Shown here: piece after piece, positions 29,426 to 39,289 of the stretch | Position numbering within the stretch: the first letter of the stretch is position 1 | How the letters are laid out: each line of letters starts with the position of its first letter | Assembly: GCF_017569225.1 (NCBI RefSeq) | Contig: NZ_CP071868.1 | Span: 806,001 to 870,000 of the forward strand | Origin: Pengzhenrongella sicca | GTDB taxonomy: Bacteria; Actinomycetota; Actinomycetes; Actinomycetales; Cellulomonadaceae | Direction of reading: 5' to 3' | DNA length: 64,000 nucleotides | Made by a program: the position numbers and the translations under genes | The notes under the pieces: generated by a model | What the model was told of the DNA's origin: nothing | The model's database searches: none | What the model saw: the letters and a program-made list of their open reading frames with translations, nothing else

Positions 29426-30312
29426 TGGCGACCACGACCGCCCCGCCGCTGAGCCCGACGACTTCCCGCCTGGCGGGCACCCGCAAGCGGCCCAGCCTGG
29501 GCCGCGCGAGCTGGGCCACCTACCTCATCGCGTTCACGCTGGTGGGCATCTGCATCGGCCCGGTGCTGTACATCATCATCGGCGGTTTCCGGACGAACGC
29601 GGAGATCACCACGAACCCGGCCGGATGGCCGTCCACGTGGCAGTTCGTCAACTACTCCGAGGTCCTGGAGAGCTCGATCTTCTGGCGCCAGGTCGCCAAC
29701 TCGGTGATCTGCGGCGTCTTCACGACCCTCGGCGTCGTCGTCCTCGGCGTCGCGGCCAGCTACGTGCTCGCGCGCTACAACTTCTCGGGACGCGGCGCGA
29801 TGTACGCGCTGTTCGCGGCCGGCCTGATGTTCCCGATGACCGTCGCGATCACCCCGCTGTACATCATGATCCGGGGCCTGGGCCTCAGCGACACCCTCGC
29901 CGGCATCATCCTGCCCCAGATCGCCTTCGCGCTCCCCGTCACGATCATCATCCTGGTGCCGTTCCTGCGGGCCATCCCCAAGGAGCTCGAGGAGGCCGCG
30001 GCGATCGACGGCGCGAGCCGGCTCGGGTTCTTCTTCCGGATGGTGATCCCGCTGTCGATCCCCGGGGTCGTGACCGTCGGCATCCTGGCGTTCATCGCGA
30101 GCTGGAACAGCTACATGCTCCCGCTGTTCATCCTCAACAACGAGACGATGTACACCCTCCCGCTCGGCGTGCAGGCGTTCGCGTCGCAGTACTCCGTGGA
30201 CACCGCCCGGGTGCTCGCGTTCACGTCCCTGTCGATGATTCCCGCGCTGGTGTTCTTCTCGCTGTTCGAGCGCCGGATCGTCGGCGGCCTGAGCGGTGCG
30301 GTCAAGGGCTGA
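29425..30312 (+). CDS. ABC sugar permease, MalG-like
   Basis: The 295-residue protein has six predicted helices and the EAA motif ELEEAAAIDGASRLGFFFRMVIPLS. With the preceding permease it forms the transmembrane pore of the importer. The ATG at 29425 shares its A with the last base of the preceding TGA (TGATG), a typical coupled junction, with GAAGGAAAG just upstream. Confidence 0.9.
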   Translation: MATTTAPPLSPTTSRLAGTRKRPSLGRASWATYLIAFTLVGICIGPVLYIIIGGFRTNAEITTNPAGWPSTWQFVNYSEVLESSIFWRQVANSVICGVFTTLGVVVLGVAASYVLARYNFSGRGAMYALFAAGLMFPMTVAITPLYIMIRGLGLSDTLAGIILPQIAFALPVTIIILVPFLRAIPKELEEAAAIDGASRLGFFFRMVIPLSIPGVVTVGILAFIASWNSYMLPLFILNNETMYTLPLGVQAFASQYSVDTARVLAFTSLSMIPALVFFSLFERRIVGGLSGAVKG

Positions 30313-30371
30313 GCGCGCGCCCGTAGTCCGCAGCACGACACCCAAGCGTCACGAAGAAGGAGAACTGCCCC

Positions 30372-32798
30372 GTGGTCGACGCCGTCACCGCCATGCCCGA
30401 CGTGTCCGAACGCGTGCGCGCGCTCCACGCGCAGATGTCGCTCGAGGAGAAGCTGGCCCAGCTCGTGGGCTACTGGCTCGACCAGAACGGCACCGTCGCG
30501 CCGATGCAGTCCGAGATGGCCGCCGGCCAGCCGGAGTCCGGCGCGCTCAGCGAGGTGACGCGGCACGGCGTCGGGCACTACACGCGGGTGTACGGCACTC
30601 GGCCCGTCGACCCCGCCGAGCGCGCGGCCTGGCTGTGGACGGAGCAGCGCCGGCTCAAGCGGGAGACGAGGCTCGGCATCCCCGCGCTCGTGCACGAGGA
30701 GTGCCTCACGGGCCTCGCCGCCTGGCAGGCCGCGACGTACCCGACGCCGCTCGCGTGGGGCGCCTCGTTCGATCCTGAGCTGGTGCACGACGCCGCGCTC
30801 GCGATCGGCGACTCGATGCGCCAGCTCGGCATCCACCAGGGCCTGGCCCCGGTGCTCGACGTCATCCGGGACCCGCGGTGGGGGCGCGTCGACGAGTGCA
30901 TCGGCGAGGACCCGTACCTGGTCGCGACCGTCGGGACGGCCTACGTCCGCGGGCTGCAGGAGGCGGGCGTGCACGCCACGCTCAAGCACTTCGTCGGCTA
31001 CTCGGGGTCCAAGTCCGGGCGCAACCACGCGCCCGTCAGCGCCGGCCCGCGCGAGATCGCCGACGTCTTCCTGCCGCCGTTCGAGATGGCGATCCTCGAG
31101 GGCGGCGCCCGGTCGGTCATGAACTCCTACGCCGACATCGACGGCGTGCCGATGGCCGCGAACACCGAGTACCTCACCTCGATCCTGCGCGGGCGGTGGG
31201 GCTTCGACGGGGTGGTCGTGGCCGACTACTTCGCGGTCGCGTTCCTGCAGGTCATGCACGCGATCGCGGCCGACCGCGGCGAGGCCGCCGCCCTCGCGCT
31301 CGAGGCCGGCATCGACGTCGAGCTGCCGACCGGGGACGCCTACCTGCAGCCGCTGGCCGACCGGATCCGGGCGGGGGCGCTCGACGAGGCGTACGTCGAC
31401 CGGGCCGTGCTGCGCGCGCTCGCGCAGAAGGAGGAGCTCGGGCTGCTCGACCCCGACGCGTTCGAGGGCGAGCCGCCCGCGGCGATCGACCTCAACTCCC
31501 CGCTGCACCAGGGGCTGTCCCGGCGCCTCGCCGCCGAGTCGGTCATCCTGCTCTCGAACGACGGCCTGCTGCCGTTGAACCGGTGGACCGACGCGCCGGC
31601 GCGGGTCGCCGTCGTCGGCCCGAACGCCCACCGCGCGCAGGCGCTCATGGGCTGCTACTCCTTCGCCAACCACGTGCTCGCGCACCACCCCGACCTGCCC
31701 CTGGGCTTCGAGATCCCGACGGTGCTCGAGGGCTTCGGCGCGGCCTTCGACGCCGAGTACGCCGGCGCGGCGCCCGAGCTCGTGTTCGCACCGGGTTGCG
31801 CGGTCGAGGGCGACGACACGTCCGGGTTCGCCGCCGCCGTCGACGCCGTCCAGGGCTGCGACGTCGCCGTCGTCGTCGTGGGCGACCAGGCCGGCCTGTT
31901 CGGCCGCGGCACGGTGGGGGAGGGCAACGACTCCGAGTCGCTCGAGCTCCCGGGCGTGCAGCGGCAGCTCGTCGAGGCGCTGGTCGCGACCGGCACCCCG
32001 GTCGTGCTCGTGGCGTTGACCGGCCGCCCGTACGCGCTCGGCTGGGCGCTCGACGGCGCGGGCGCGCGGCCGGGCGCGGTCGTGCAGGCGTTCTTCCCGG
32101 GCGAGGGCGGCGGCCTCGCGGTCGCGGACGTCGTCACCGGGCTCGTCAACCCGTCCGGTCGGCTGCCCGTGTCGCTGCCGCGCTCGACTGGCTCGCAGCC
32201 GTACTCCTACCTGCACCCCATCCTCGGCGGGCCGTCCGACGTGACGTCCACCGACTCGACGCCGCAGCGCCCGTTCGGGTTCGGGCTGTCGTACGCCCAG
32301 TTCGCGTACGCGGACCTCGTGGTGGACGCGGCCGTCACGTCCCGGGGCACGTTCACCGCCGCCGTGACCGTGACCAACACGGGCGACGTCGCGGGCACCG
32401 ACACCGTCCAGCTGTACGGGCACGACGTCGTCGCCACGATCACGCGGCCCGTCGTGCAGCTGCTCGGCTACGCGCGGGTCGAGCTCGAGCCCGGCGCGTC
32501 GAGCCGCGTCACGTTCGAGGTCCCCACGACCCGGTTCGCGTTCTCCGACCGCCGCATGGTGCGGATCGTCGAGCCCGGCGAGGTGGAGGTGTGGGTCGCC
32601 TCGCACGCCGCGGCCTCGCCCACCGGCACAGGCGCGAAGGAGTCGACCGGCGGCGTGATCTCGAACGGCCGGGCGACCGAGCGGCGCGCGATCCCGGGGA
32701 CGGCGACGGCCCGCGCCGTCGTCACGATCACGGGAGAGGTGCACGAGGTCACGATCGACGACCGGCGCTCGGTCGAGGTCAAGGTCATCGCGTCGTGA
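30372..32798 (+). CDS. GH3 family beta-glycosidase (beta-glucosidase/beta-xylosidase)
   Basis: The 808-residue protein has the GH3 N-terminal TIM barrel (LAPVLDVIRDPRWGRVDE, KHFVGYS), the catalytic nucleophile Asp285 in VVADYFAV, the alpha/beta sandwich with a GEGNDSESLELPG region, and a fibronectin III-like C-terminal domain (PFGFGLSYAQF onward). No signal peptide is visible, so it hydrolyses imported oligosaccharides inside the cell. The GTG at 30372 is supported by GAAGAAGGAGA upstream. Partnering with GH43 suggests a beta-xylosidase or a broad beta-glycosidase. Confidence 0.88.
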   Translation: MVDAVTAMPDVSERVRALHAQMSLEEKLAQLVGYWLDQNGTVAPMQSEMAAGQPESGALSEVTRHGVGHYTRVYGTRPVDPAERAAWLWTEQRRLKRETRLGIPALVHEECLTGLAAWQAATYPTPLAWGASFDPELVHDAALAIGDSMRQLGIHQGLAPVLDVIRDPRWGRVDECIGEDPYLVATVGTAYVRGLQEAGVHATLKHFVGYSGSKSGRNHAPVSAGPREIADVFLPPFEMAILEGGARSVMNSYADIDGVPMAANTEYLTSILRGRWGFDGVVVADYFAVAFLQVMHAIAADRGEAAALALEAGIDVELPTGDAYLQPLADRIRAGALDEAYVDRAVLRALAQKEELGLLDPDAFEGEPPAAIDLNSPLHQGLSRRLAAESVILLSNDGLLPLNRWTDAPARVAVVGPNAHRAQALMGCYSFANHVLAHHPDLPLGFEIPTVLEGFGAAFDAEYAGAAPELVFAPGCAVEGDDTSGFAAAVDAVQGCDVAVVVVGDQAGLFGRGTVGEGNDSESLELPGVQRQLVEALVATGTPVVLVALTGRPYALGWALDGAGARPGAVVQAFFPGEGGGLAVADVVTGLVNPSGRLPVSLPRSTGSQPYSYLHPILGGPSDVTSTDSTPQRPFGFGLSYAQFAYADLVVDAAVTSRGTFTAAVTVTNTGDVAGTDTVQLYGHDVVATITRPVVQLLGYARVELEPGASSRVTFEVPTTRFAFSDRRMVRIVEPGEVEVWVASHAAASPTGTGAKESTGGVISNGRATERRAIPGTATARAVVTITGEVHEVTIDDRRSVEVKVIAS

Positions 32799-34360
32799 CG
32801 ACCGTCCGCAACCCGGTCCTGCCGGGCTGCTACCCGGACCCGAGCATCTGCCGCGTGGGCGACGACTTCTACCTCGTCACGTCGACGTTCGAGTACCTCC
32901 CGGGGCTGCCGCTCTTCCACAGCGTCGACCTGATCAGCTGGGAGCAGCTCGGCCACGTCATCGACCGGCCCGGCCAGCTCGACTACGACGGGATCGCGTC
33001 CTCGGGCGGGCTGTACGCCCCGACGCTCCGCCACCACGACGGCGTCTTCTGGCTGGTCTGCACCCTGGTCGACCAGGCCGACGCCACGCGCGGCGGCAAC
33101 TTCCTCGTGACGGCGACCGACCCGGCGGGGCCGTGGTCCGATCCGGTCTGGCTCGATGTGGACGGTATCGACCCGTCGATCTTCTTCGACGACGACGGCC
33201 GGGTGTGGGTGCACGGCACGCGCCTGGTCAGCGAGCCGCAGTGGCATGACCAGACGCAGGTCTGGGTGCGCGAGCTCGACCCGGCGACGAAGGCGCTCGT
33301 CGGCCCCGAGCACGTGATCTGGAACGGGGCACTGCTGGGCGTCGTCTGGGCCGAGGCCCCGCACCTGTACAAGGTGGGCGGCACCTACTACCTCCTCGCG
33401 GCCGAGGCCGGCACCGAGTTCCACCACGCCGTCTCCGTCGCCCGCGCCGACGCCGTGACCGGGCCGTACGTGGGCAACAAGGGCAACCCGATCCTCACGC
33501 ACCGCCACCTCGGGCGCGGGAGCGACGTCATCGGCGCCGGGCACGCGGACCTCGTCGAGGCGGCCGACGGCAGCTGGTGGGCGGTGCTGCTCGCGATGCG
33601 CCCGTACGGCGGCTACCACTACAACCTCGGCCGGGAGACGTTCCTCCTGCCGGTCGTCTGGGAGGCCGGCTGGCCGGTGTTCGCCCCGGGCGTCGGGCGG
33701 ATCCCCGCCGACGTCGAGGTCCCGTTCGCGGGAGCCGCTCGCCCGGGCGCGGCGCAGGGCGGGGAGTCCGGGGTGGTCCGCCCCGACGACCTGAGGTGGA
33801 CCTCGCTGCGCCGGCTGGCGTCCGAGTTCGCGACGCCGAGCGGCGACGGGTGGGACCTGGCGCTGCGACCGAGCACGCTGGCCGAGCCGGTCACGCCGGC
33901 GTACCTCGCGCTGCGCCAGCAGCACGTCGACCTGGACGTGCGCGCGACGGTCCGGGTGGACCTCGCGGCCGGCGAGGAGGTCGGCCTCGCGGTGCGCCAG
34001 TCGGAGGACGACCACGTGCGGCTGTTCGTCACCCGCACCGGCGAGCACGGGCGCACGGCCGTGGCGGTGCACCGCCGCGGCGGCGCCGACATCACGCTCG
34101 GCGAGCTGCCGCTCGCGGGCGAGGCGGGCGACGCCGTGACCCTGACGGTGCAGGCCCGCGGGCAGGACTACGCGCTGCTGGTCGCGACCGGGGGCGCCGA
34201 GCCCGGCGTCGTCGCGGTGGCCGACGGCCGCGCGCTCGACAGCGTGTCCACCGGCGGCTTCCTGGGCCTGTGGATCGGGGTGTACGCGACCAGCAACGGG
34301 CGCCCCACCCAGACGATCGCGCACGTCGACAGCGTCGAGTACCTGCCCGTCGTGGCGTAG
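32795..34360 (+). CDS. GH43 family beta-xylosidase/alpha-L-arabinofuranosidase
   Basis: The 521-residue protein has the five-bladed GH43 domain with the three expected acids: Asp15 in YPDPS (base), Asp126 in GIDPSIF (pKa modulator) and Glu187 in AEAPHLYK (acid), followed by a C-terminal beta-sandwich of the GH43 accessory type. It lacks a signal peptide and so is cytoplasmic. The GTG at 32795 overlaps the GH3 stop by 4 bases. Sequence pattern is closest to beta-xylosidase subgroups, which makes the locus a probable xylo-oligosaccharide system; the exact specificity is inferred. Confidence 0.87.
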   Translation: MTTVRNPVLPGCYPDPSICRVGDDFYLVTSTFEYLPGLPLFHSVDLISWEQLGHVIDRPGQLDYDGIASSGGLYAPTLRHHDGVFWLVCTLVDQADATRGGNFLVTATDPAGPWSDPVWLDVDGIDPSIFFDDDGRVWVHGTRLVSEPQWHDQTQVWVRELDPATKALVGPEHVIWNGALLGVVWAEAPHLYKVGGTYYLLAAEAGTEFHHAVSVARADAVTGPYVGNKGNPILTHRHLGRGSDVIGAGHADLVEAADGSWWAVLLAMRPYGGYHYNLGRETFLLPVVWEAGWPVFAPGVGRIPADVEVPFAGAARPGAAQGGESGVVRPDDLRWTSLRRLASEFATPSGDGWDLALRPSTLAEPVTPAYLALRQQHVDLDVRATVRVDLAAGEEVGLAVRQSEDDHVRLFVTRTGEHGRTAVAVHRRGGADITLGELPLAGEAGDAVTLTVQARGQDYALLVATGGAEPGVVAVADGRALDSVSTGGFLGLWIGVYATSNGRPTQTIAHVDSVEYLPVVA

Positions 34361-34376
34361 CCGCCCCGACCCGACC

Positions 34377-35912
34377 TCAGCGGCGCGGCGCGAGGAACCA
34401 GGTGGTGATCGCGGCGGCGGCGAGGATCGCGGCGCCGAGCCACAGCGCGGTGCCGACGCCGGCCGCGAAGGCCGCGCGGGCGGCGTCGGCCAGCGCGGCC
34501 CCCTGGTCCCCGAGGTCGGCCGCCACGCCGAGCGCGGCCGCCGCGCCCGCGCTGGTGGGACCGGCGGCGTCGGCGGGGATCGAGCCGAGGGCGGGCGCGA
34601 TCTCGGCCCGGTAGGTGCTGATCAGGGCGCTCGACAGGACGGCGATGCCGAGCACGCCGCCGACCTCCCGGGTGATGTCGTTGACGGCGCTGGCCACCGA
34701 GCGACGCTCGGCCGGCAGCCCCTCGAGGATCAGCACGGTGCCCGGGGTGACCGCGAGGCCGAAGCCGGCGCCGAAGACCAGCAGCCCGGCGGCGAGCAGC
34801 CACGGCGAGGCGAGCTGCCCCGGGGCGTCGGCCCGGCCGAGGGCCGCGGCGAGCAGGACGAACCCGGCGGCCATCGCGAGCAGGCCGCCGGTCCCCGGGA
34901 TCCGGGCGCCGACCCGCCGCAGGGCACTGGGGGCGAGCGCGGTCCCGGCCCCGACGCCGAGGCCGATCACGAGCAGGGCGAGCGCCGCCTCCAGCGGCGA
35001 CAGGCCCCGGACGAGCTGCAGGTACTGCGGGGCCAGCACGAACAGGGCGAGGGAGGCGAAGAACTGCAGGCTCACGAGCAGGGACCCGGCCGCGAGCCCG
35101 CGGTTGCGGAACAGCCGCACGTCCAGGGCGGGCGCCGCGCTGCGGAGCTCGTGCCGGACGAAGCCCGCGAGGGCGAGGGCGCCGACGCCGAGCGCGGCGA
35201 TCGTCGTCGGATCGCCCCAGCCGCGCTGCGGCGCCTCGATCACCCCGTAGACGAGCCCCGCGAGCGCCACGACGGCCCAGGCCGCCCCGAGGGGATCGAG
35301 CGAGAGGGTCGGGTCCCGCCGCTGGGCGACCAGCACGGCGACCGCCGGCACGAGCGCGAGCGCCGCGACGCCGAAGGCGATCTGGATGCTGCCCCACCAG
35401 AAGGCCTCGAGCAGCAGCCCCGCGACGATCGTGCCGGCGACGGCCCCGGCGGCGCTGACCCCGGACCACACGGCGACGGCGAAGCCGCGGCGGCTCTCGG
35501 GGTAGGCGTCGACGAGCGCCGACAGCGTGACCGGGAAGACGGCGGCCGCGCCGACGCCGGCCAGCGCGCGGAGCCCGATCAGCCACGCGGGATCGGGCGC
35601 GAAGGCCGAGGCGATGCCGGCGCCGCCGAACACGAGCAGGCCGCCGATGAGCAGGTTCCGGCGGCCCGCGCGATCGGCGGCGATCCCGGCCGGGAGCAGG
35701 AGCGCGGCGAACGTCAGGGCGTAGGCGTCGATGATCCAGGTGAGCTCGCCCTGGTCGGCGCCCAGCGCCCGCGCGACGTCGGGCAGCGCGATCGCCAGCG
35801 CCGAGTTGCCCGCGACCACGAGCGCGAGCGCGGCGCACAGCACGACGAGCAGGGCGCGCAGCCTGCCGGGGGTCTGGAGCGACGGGGTCGCGACGCCTGG
35901 GTGCACGGTCAT
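34377..35912 (-). CDS. MFS drug exporter, DHA2 (14-helix) family
   Basis: The 511-residue protein has about 14 hydrophobic segments, the DHA2-type N-terminus LALVVAGNSALAIALPDVARALG and the loop GIAADRAGRRNLL, plus RALAGVGAAAVFPVTLSAL. Such proteins export drugs or cell products with proton influx. The ATG at 35912 is chosen over 35924 because GGAG is placed 6 bases before it. It is divergent from a MarR repressor with two matching palindromes between, so it is probably induced by a MarR ligand. Confidence 0.88.
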   Translation of the reverse strand: MTVHPGVATPSLQTPGRLRALLVVLCAALALVVAGNSALAIALPDVARALGADQGELTWIIDAYALTFAALLLPAGIAADRAGRRNLLIGGLLVFGGAGIASAFAPDPAWLIGLRALAGVGAAAVFPVTLSALVDAYPESRRGFAVAVWSGVSAAGAVAGTIVAGLLLEAFWWGSIQIAFGVAALALVPAVAVLVAQRRDPTLSLDPLGAAWAVVALAGLVYGVIEAPQRGWGDPTTIAALGVGALALAGFVRHELRSAAPALDVRLFRNRGLAAGSLLVSLQFFASLALFVLAPQYLQLVRGLSPLEAALALLVIGLGVGAGTALAPSALRRVGARIPGTGGLLAMAAGFVLLAAALGRADAPGQLASPWLLAAGLLVFGAGFGLAVTPGTVLILEGLPAERRSVASAVNDITREVGGVLGIAVLSSALISTYRAEIAPALGSIPADAAGPTSAGAAAALGVAADLGDQGAALADAARAAFAAGVGTALWLGAAILAAAAITTWFLAPRR

Positions 35913-35943
35913 GTCCTTCTCCAATGTCTCGCTTGCCGAGTCT

Positions 35944-35990
35944 CTCCGTTACGGAGCGAATTAGGAGATAGTGTTGCTCCGTGACGGAGC
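35944..35990. promoter_or_regulatory. Pair of near-identical MarR operators
   Basis: CTCCGTTACGGAG at 35944-35956 and CTCCGTGACGGAG at 35977-35989 are palindromes that differ only at the centre. Their centres are 33 bases apart, about three DNA turns, so dimers would lie on the same face. The second covers the MarR start codon. They occupy the shared region of the divergent MFS and marR genes. Confidence 0.7.
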
Positions 35991-36538
35991 GATGGCAAGA
36001 GGGGCGACCCGGGGAGCGTGACGGCGAGGCGCTCGGGGACGCGACGGAAGCGCTCGAGCGCTCGCGGCTGCGGGCACCGGAGGTGTCGTGGGCCCTGCGC
36101 GAGGTGAACCGCGCCGCGGCCGACGTCGACCACGAGCTCGCCGGCCGGCTGGACCTGCGGGCCCTCGACTACACCGCGATGGGACACCTCATGGGCGCGC
36201 CGGCGACGCTCGGCCCGGCCGAGCTCAGCGCGAGGCTGGGCATCTCGACCGGATCCGGCACGGAGCTCGTGGACCGGCTCGAGCGCGCCGGCCACCTGCG
36301 TCGACGCCGCAACGACCGCGACCGGCGCCGGGTCGGTCTCGAGCCGACCGAGTCGGCGGTGGCGGACATCCTCGGCGAGCTCGGTCCGCTCTTTGCCGCG
36401 CTCGACGCGCTCGCCGAGGACTTCAGCCCCGAGGAGCAGGAGGTCATCGCGCGGTACCTGCGGTCCGCCGCACAGCGGATGCGGGCCTTCGGCGCCGCCG
36501 GTGGCTCGACCGCGCCGCAGCGGGGCGACCGCCTGTAG
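35981..36538 (+). CDS. MarR-family regulator
   Basis: The 185-residue protein has the winged helix typical of MarR: LGPAELSARLGISTGSGTELVDRLERAGHLRRRRNDRDRRRVGLE read in order, flanked by dimerisation helices. The GTG at 35981 lies within the downstream palindrome, so the protein probably represses itself and the divergent exporter. If translation starts here the message is nearly leaderless, because there is no clear Shine-Dalgarno sequence outside the operator. Confidence 0.82.
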   Translation: MTERWQEGRPGERDGEALGDATEALERSRLRAPEVSWALREVNRAAADVDHELAGRLDLRALDYTAMGHLMGAPATLGPAELSARLGISTGSGTELVDRLERAGHLRRRRNDRDRRRVGLEPTESAVADILGELGPLFAALDALAEDFSPEEQEVIARYLRSAAQRMRAFGAAGGSTAPQRGDRL

Positions 36539-36600
36539 GACGTGGCGGGCCTGCACGCTCGCGAGGGTCGTGTCGATCGTGATCGTGAGCACGATGTCTC

Positions 36601-37737
36601 ATGTCGGCTCGCCCCGCTGCCGATATCGCAGGGGTGACCCTTCCCCCGGACGACGCCCCGCGATCGGCCAGCGGGCGCGTGCCCCGGTGGGTGCGCGACG
36701 AGCGGGCCGGGCGGCCGACGCCGGTGACCGAGTGGCGGGAGTCGAACCTCAGCTCGCGCCCGGCTCGACGGCGGCGCTCGGCCGGGCGGCGGCGGCTGCG
36801 CACCCGGGGCTCGTCCCGCGGGCCGCGGCAGTACCCGGCCGCCCAGGCGCCGTCGTCGGCCCGGGGGCTCTCGCCCCGGCGCCAGCGCCTGCAGCCGTTC
36901 CTCGTCGCGTTCGTGGTGCTCGTGGCCGTCGCCGGCCTCGGGGCGAACGCGTACGAGCGGAACCCGCACTGGTTCGAGACGATCCTCGCCGCCGTGCCGA
37001 CGAGCGCGGACCTCGCGGACCACCTGCCGGCCGAGACCCTGGCCGACCTGGCCGATCGGACGTCTCCCCCGCCCGGGGTCGAGGAGCAGGCCGCCCGGCT
37101 GGCGCCCGCCCCGGTGATCGCGGCGCCGAGCAGCCAGTTCACGTTCACAGCGACGCAGGTGACGGCGGACGGGCGCACAGTCCCCGTGGGTTGGTCGCCC
37201 TGCCGCCCCGTGCACTACGTCGTCAACCCCGCGGGCGCCCCGGAGGACTTCGCGGACCAGGTCGTCCTCGCGATGTCCGACCTGTCGGCCGCGACCGGGC
37301 TGACGTTCATCGCCGACGGCGTCACGGACGAGCCGCCGGCCGCGCCGCGCACGTACTTCCAGCCGGACCGGTATGGCGATCGCTGGGCGCCGGTGCTGAT
37401 CGCCGTCAGCACCGAGCAGGCGCTGCCTACGCTCGCCGGGGACGTCGCCGGCGTCGGCGGGTACGTCAGCGTCAGCGACCCGGCGACGGGCCTGAGCACC
37501 GCGGTCACGGGCGACGTCTACCTGGACGCGGCGATCCTCGGCGAGAGCGACCCCGAGGGCGGGCCCGCGTACCCGCCGGTGCTGCGGCACGAGCTCGGGC
37601 ACCTCGTCGGGCTCGGGCACATCGAGGACCCGACCCAGCTGATGAACCCCACGACCGGCGCCGTCACGACGTACCAGGGCGGGGACCTGGCGGGCCTCGC
37701 CCAGGTGGGCGCCGCCGAGTGCGCCCCGGGCGTCTGA
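36601..37737 (+). CDS. Membrane-anchored metzincin-like metalloprotease
   Basis: The 378-residue protein has a basic N-terminal tail of about 95 residues, one membrane helix (about 99-117) and an outer domain ending in the zinc-binding motif HELGHLVGLGH (His330, His334, His340, Glu331) followed by LMNP, which is the form of a matrixin Met-turn. It is thus a predicted type II membrane peptidase with the catalytic part outside. The basic, arginine-rich inner tail is odd. The ATG at 36601 is the only good start. Substrate and partners are unknown. Confidence 0.8.
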   Translation: MSARPAADIAGVTLPPDDAPRSASGRVPRWVRDERAGRPTPVTEWRESNLSSRPARRRRSAGRRRLRTRGSSRGPRQYPAAQAPSSARGLSPRRQRLQPFLVAFVVLVAVAGLGANAYERNPHWFETILAAVPTSADLADHLPAETLADLADRTSPPPGVEEQAARLAPAPVIAAPSSQFTFTATQVTADGRTVPVGWSPCRPVHYVVNPAGAPEDFADQVVLAMSDLSAATGLTFIADGVTDEPPAAPRTYFQPDRYGDRWAPVLIAVSTEQALPTLAGDVAGVGGYVSVSDPATGLSTAVTGDVYLDAAILGESDPEGGPAYPPVLRHELGHLVGLGHIEDPTQLMNPTTGAVTTYQGGDLAGLAQVGAAECAPGV

Positions 37738-37747
37738 CGACGCGAGC

Positions 37748-37766
37748 GGCCGGCGCTTAGCCGGCC
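37748..37766. terminator. Hairpin between converging protease and ligase genes
   Basis: GGCCGGC at 37748-37754 pairs with GCCGGCC at 37760-37766 around the loop GCTTA. The loop contains the ligase stop codon (minus strand). It could terminate transcription from both sides. Confidence 0.4.
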
Positions 37767-39286
37767 AGGGCGCGGACGCTCTCGATCGTGTCCGCCTCGG
37801 CGGCGCTCTTGTCGTCGCGGTAGCGCAGCACGCGCGCGAACCGCAGCGCCAGGCCGCCGGGGTACCGGCTCGAGCGCTGGACGCCGTCGAACGCGACCTC
37901 CACCACCTGCTCGGGGCGCAGCCGGACGGTCCAGCCGTCGTCGTCCGTAGCAAGCTCGCCGAACCGCTGCGTCTGCCACGCGAGCATCTCGTCCGTCATG
38001 CCCTTGAACGTCTTGCCGAGCATCACGAACCCGCCGCCCGCCGCGTCGCGGGCGCCGAGGTGGATGTTCGACAGCAGCCCGACCCGCCGCCCGGAGCCGC
38101 GCTCGACGGCGAGCACGACGAGGTCGAGCGTGTGCCGCGGCTTGACCTTGACCCAGGCGCCGCCGCGCCTGCCTGCCTCGTACGGCGCACCGGCGTCCTT
38201 GACGATCACGCCCTCCTGGCCGGCGGCGACCCAGCGGGTGAACGCCGCCTGAGCCGCGGCGTCGTCGACGGCGTGGACCCGCTCGACCACGTGCCCGCCC
38301 GCGACGGCGTCGAGCGCCGCGAGCCGCTCGACCAGGGGTGCCGTCATGAGGTCGCGGCCGTCGAGGTGCAGCACGTCGAAGAAGAACGGGCTGAGAGCGG
38401 TGCCGGCGGCCAGCCCCGCGTCGCTGGTGGCGCTCCGCGCGGCCGTCTCCTGGAACGGCCGGGGGCGGCCCGCCGCGTCGAGGGCGAGCGCCTCGCCGTC
38501 GAGCACGACCGAACGCACCGGCAGGGCCAGGGCGACGGCGACGATCTCGGGCACACGCGCCGTGATGTCGTCGAGGCTCCGGGTGAACACGCGCACGTCG
38601 GACCCGTCGCGGTGCACCTGGATCCGGATCCCGTCCAGCTTGGCGTCGACGACGACCGGCCGGCCCCCGAAGCCGCCGACGGCGGTCGCCACGTCCGGCG
38701 CCGCGGCGGCCAGCATCGGGCGGACGGGCCGGCCGACGGTCAGGGTGAACGCGCCCAGCGCCGCGAGCGCCCGGTCGGGCGTGCCCGCCGCGAGCGCGGC
38801 GGCGGCGACGGTCTCGGTGGACCCCGTGAGCATCGCGGCGCGGCGGACGGCGTCGGCGGGGACCCCGGCCGCCTCCGCGACCGCGTCCAGCAGCAGCGCG
38901 TCGAGGGACCCCTGGCGCAGCTCGCCGGTGACGAGGCCGCGCAGCAGCTGCTGCTCGGGCGCGGTCGCCGCCGCGAACAGCTCCGCGGCGAGCGCGGACC
39001 GGGCGGCGGCCGAGCCGGGGCCCGCGAGCTGCGCCATCCGCTCGAACGCGGCGTCGACCGCGAGCACCTCGAGGGTCGGCTCGGCGGCGGGTGCGGGCAG
39101 CGCGGCGAGCGAGCGCCAGCCGAGCCCGGTCCGGCGCTGGCGCAGCTCGCCGGCGAGGTAGCGGGCGACGACCGGCACCTCTGCGGGCGCAGTCCGGCGT
39201 AGCAGCTCGACCAGCAGCGCGCGCTTCGCGAGGCGCGAGCGCGTCGCGGCGAGCGCGGCCGAGGTGGCGGCGAGGTCGGCGAGCAC
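37757..39286 (-). CDS. ligB: ATP-dependent DNA ligase
   Basis: The 509-residue protein has an N-terminal DNA-binding domain, the nucleotidyltransferase core with catalytic Lys216 in [10 protein letters not shown], then [10 protein letters not shown] (motif III area), EGVIVKD (motif IV) and [10 protein letters not shown] (motif V), and an OB-fold C-terminus. This is the size and order of actinobacterial LigB-type enzymes that act in DNA repair next to the essential NAD-dependent ligase. The GTG at 39286 lies 3 bases after the TetR stop, so the two genes may be co-transcribed. Confidence 0.9.
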   Translation of the reverse strand: MLADLAATSAALAATRSRLAKRALLVELLRRTAPAEVPVVARYLAGELRQRRTGLGWRSLAALPAPAAEPTLEVLAVDAAFERMAQLAGPGSAAARSALAAELFAAATAPEQQLLRGLVTGELRQGSLDALLLDAVAEAAGVPADAVRRAAMLTGSTETVAAAALAAGTPDRALAALGAFTLTVGRPVRPMLAAAAPDVATAVGGFGGRPVVVDAKLDGIRIQVHRDGSDVRVFTRSLDDITARVPEIVAVALALPVRSVVLDGEALALDAAGRPRPFQETAARSATSDAGLAAGTALSPFFFDVLHLDGRDLMTAPLVERLAALDAVAGGHVVERVHAVDDAAAQAAFTRWVAAGQEGVIVKDAGAPYEAGRRGGAWVKVKPRHTLDLVVLAVERGSGRRVGLLSNIHLGARDAAGGGFVMLGKTFKGMTDEMLAWQTQRFGELATDDDGWTVRLRPEQVVEVAFDGVQRSSRYPGGLALRFARVLRYRDDKSAAEADTIESVRALAG

Positions 39287-39289
39287 GGG

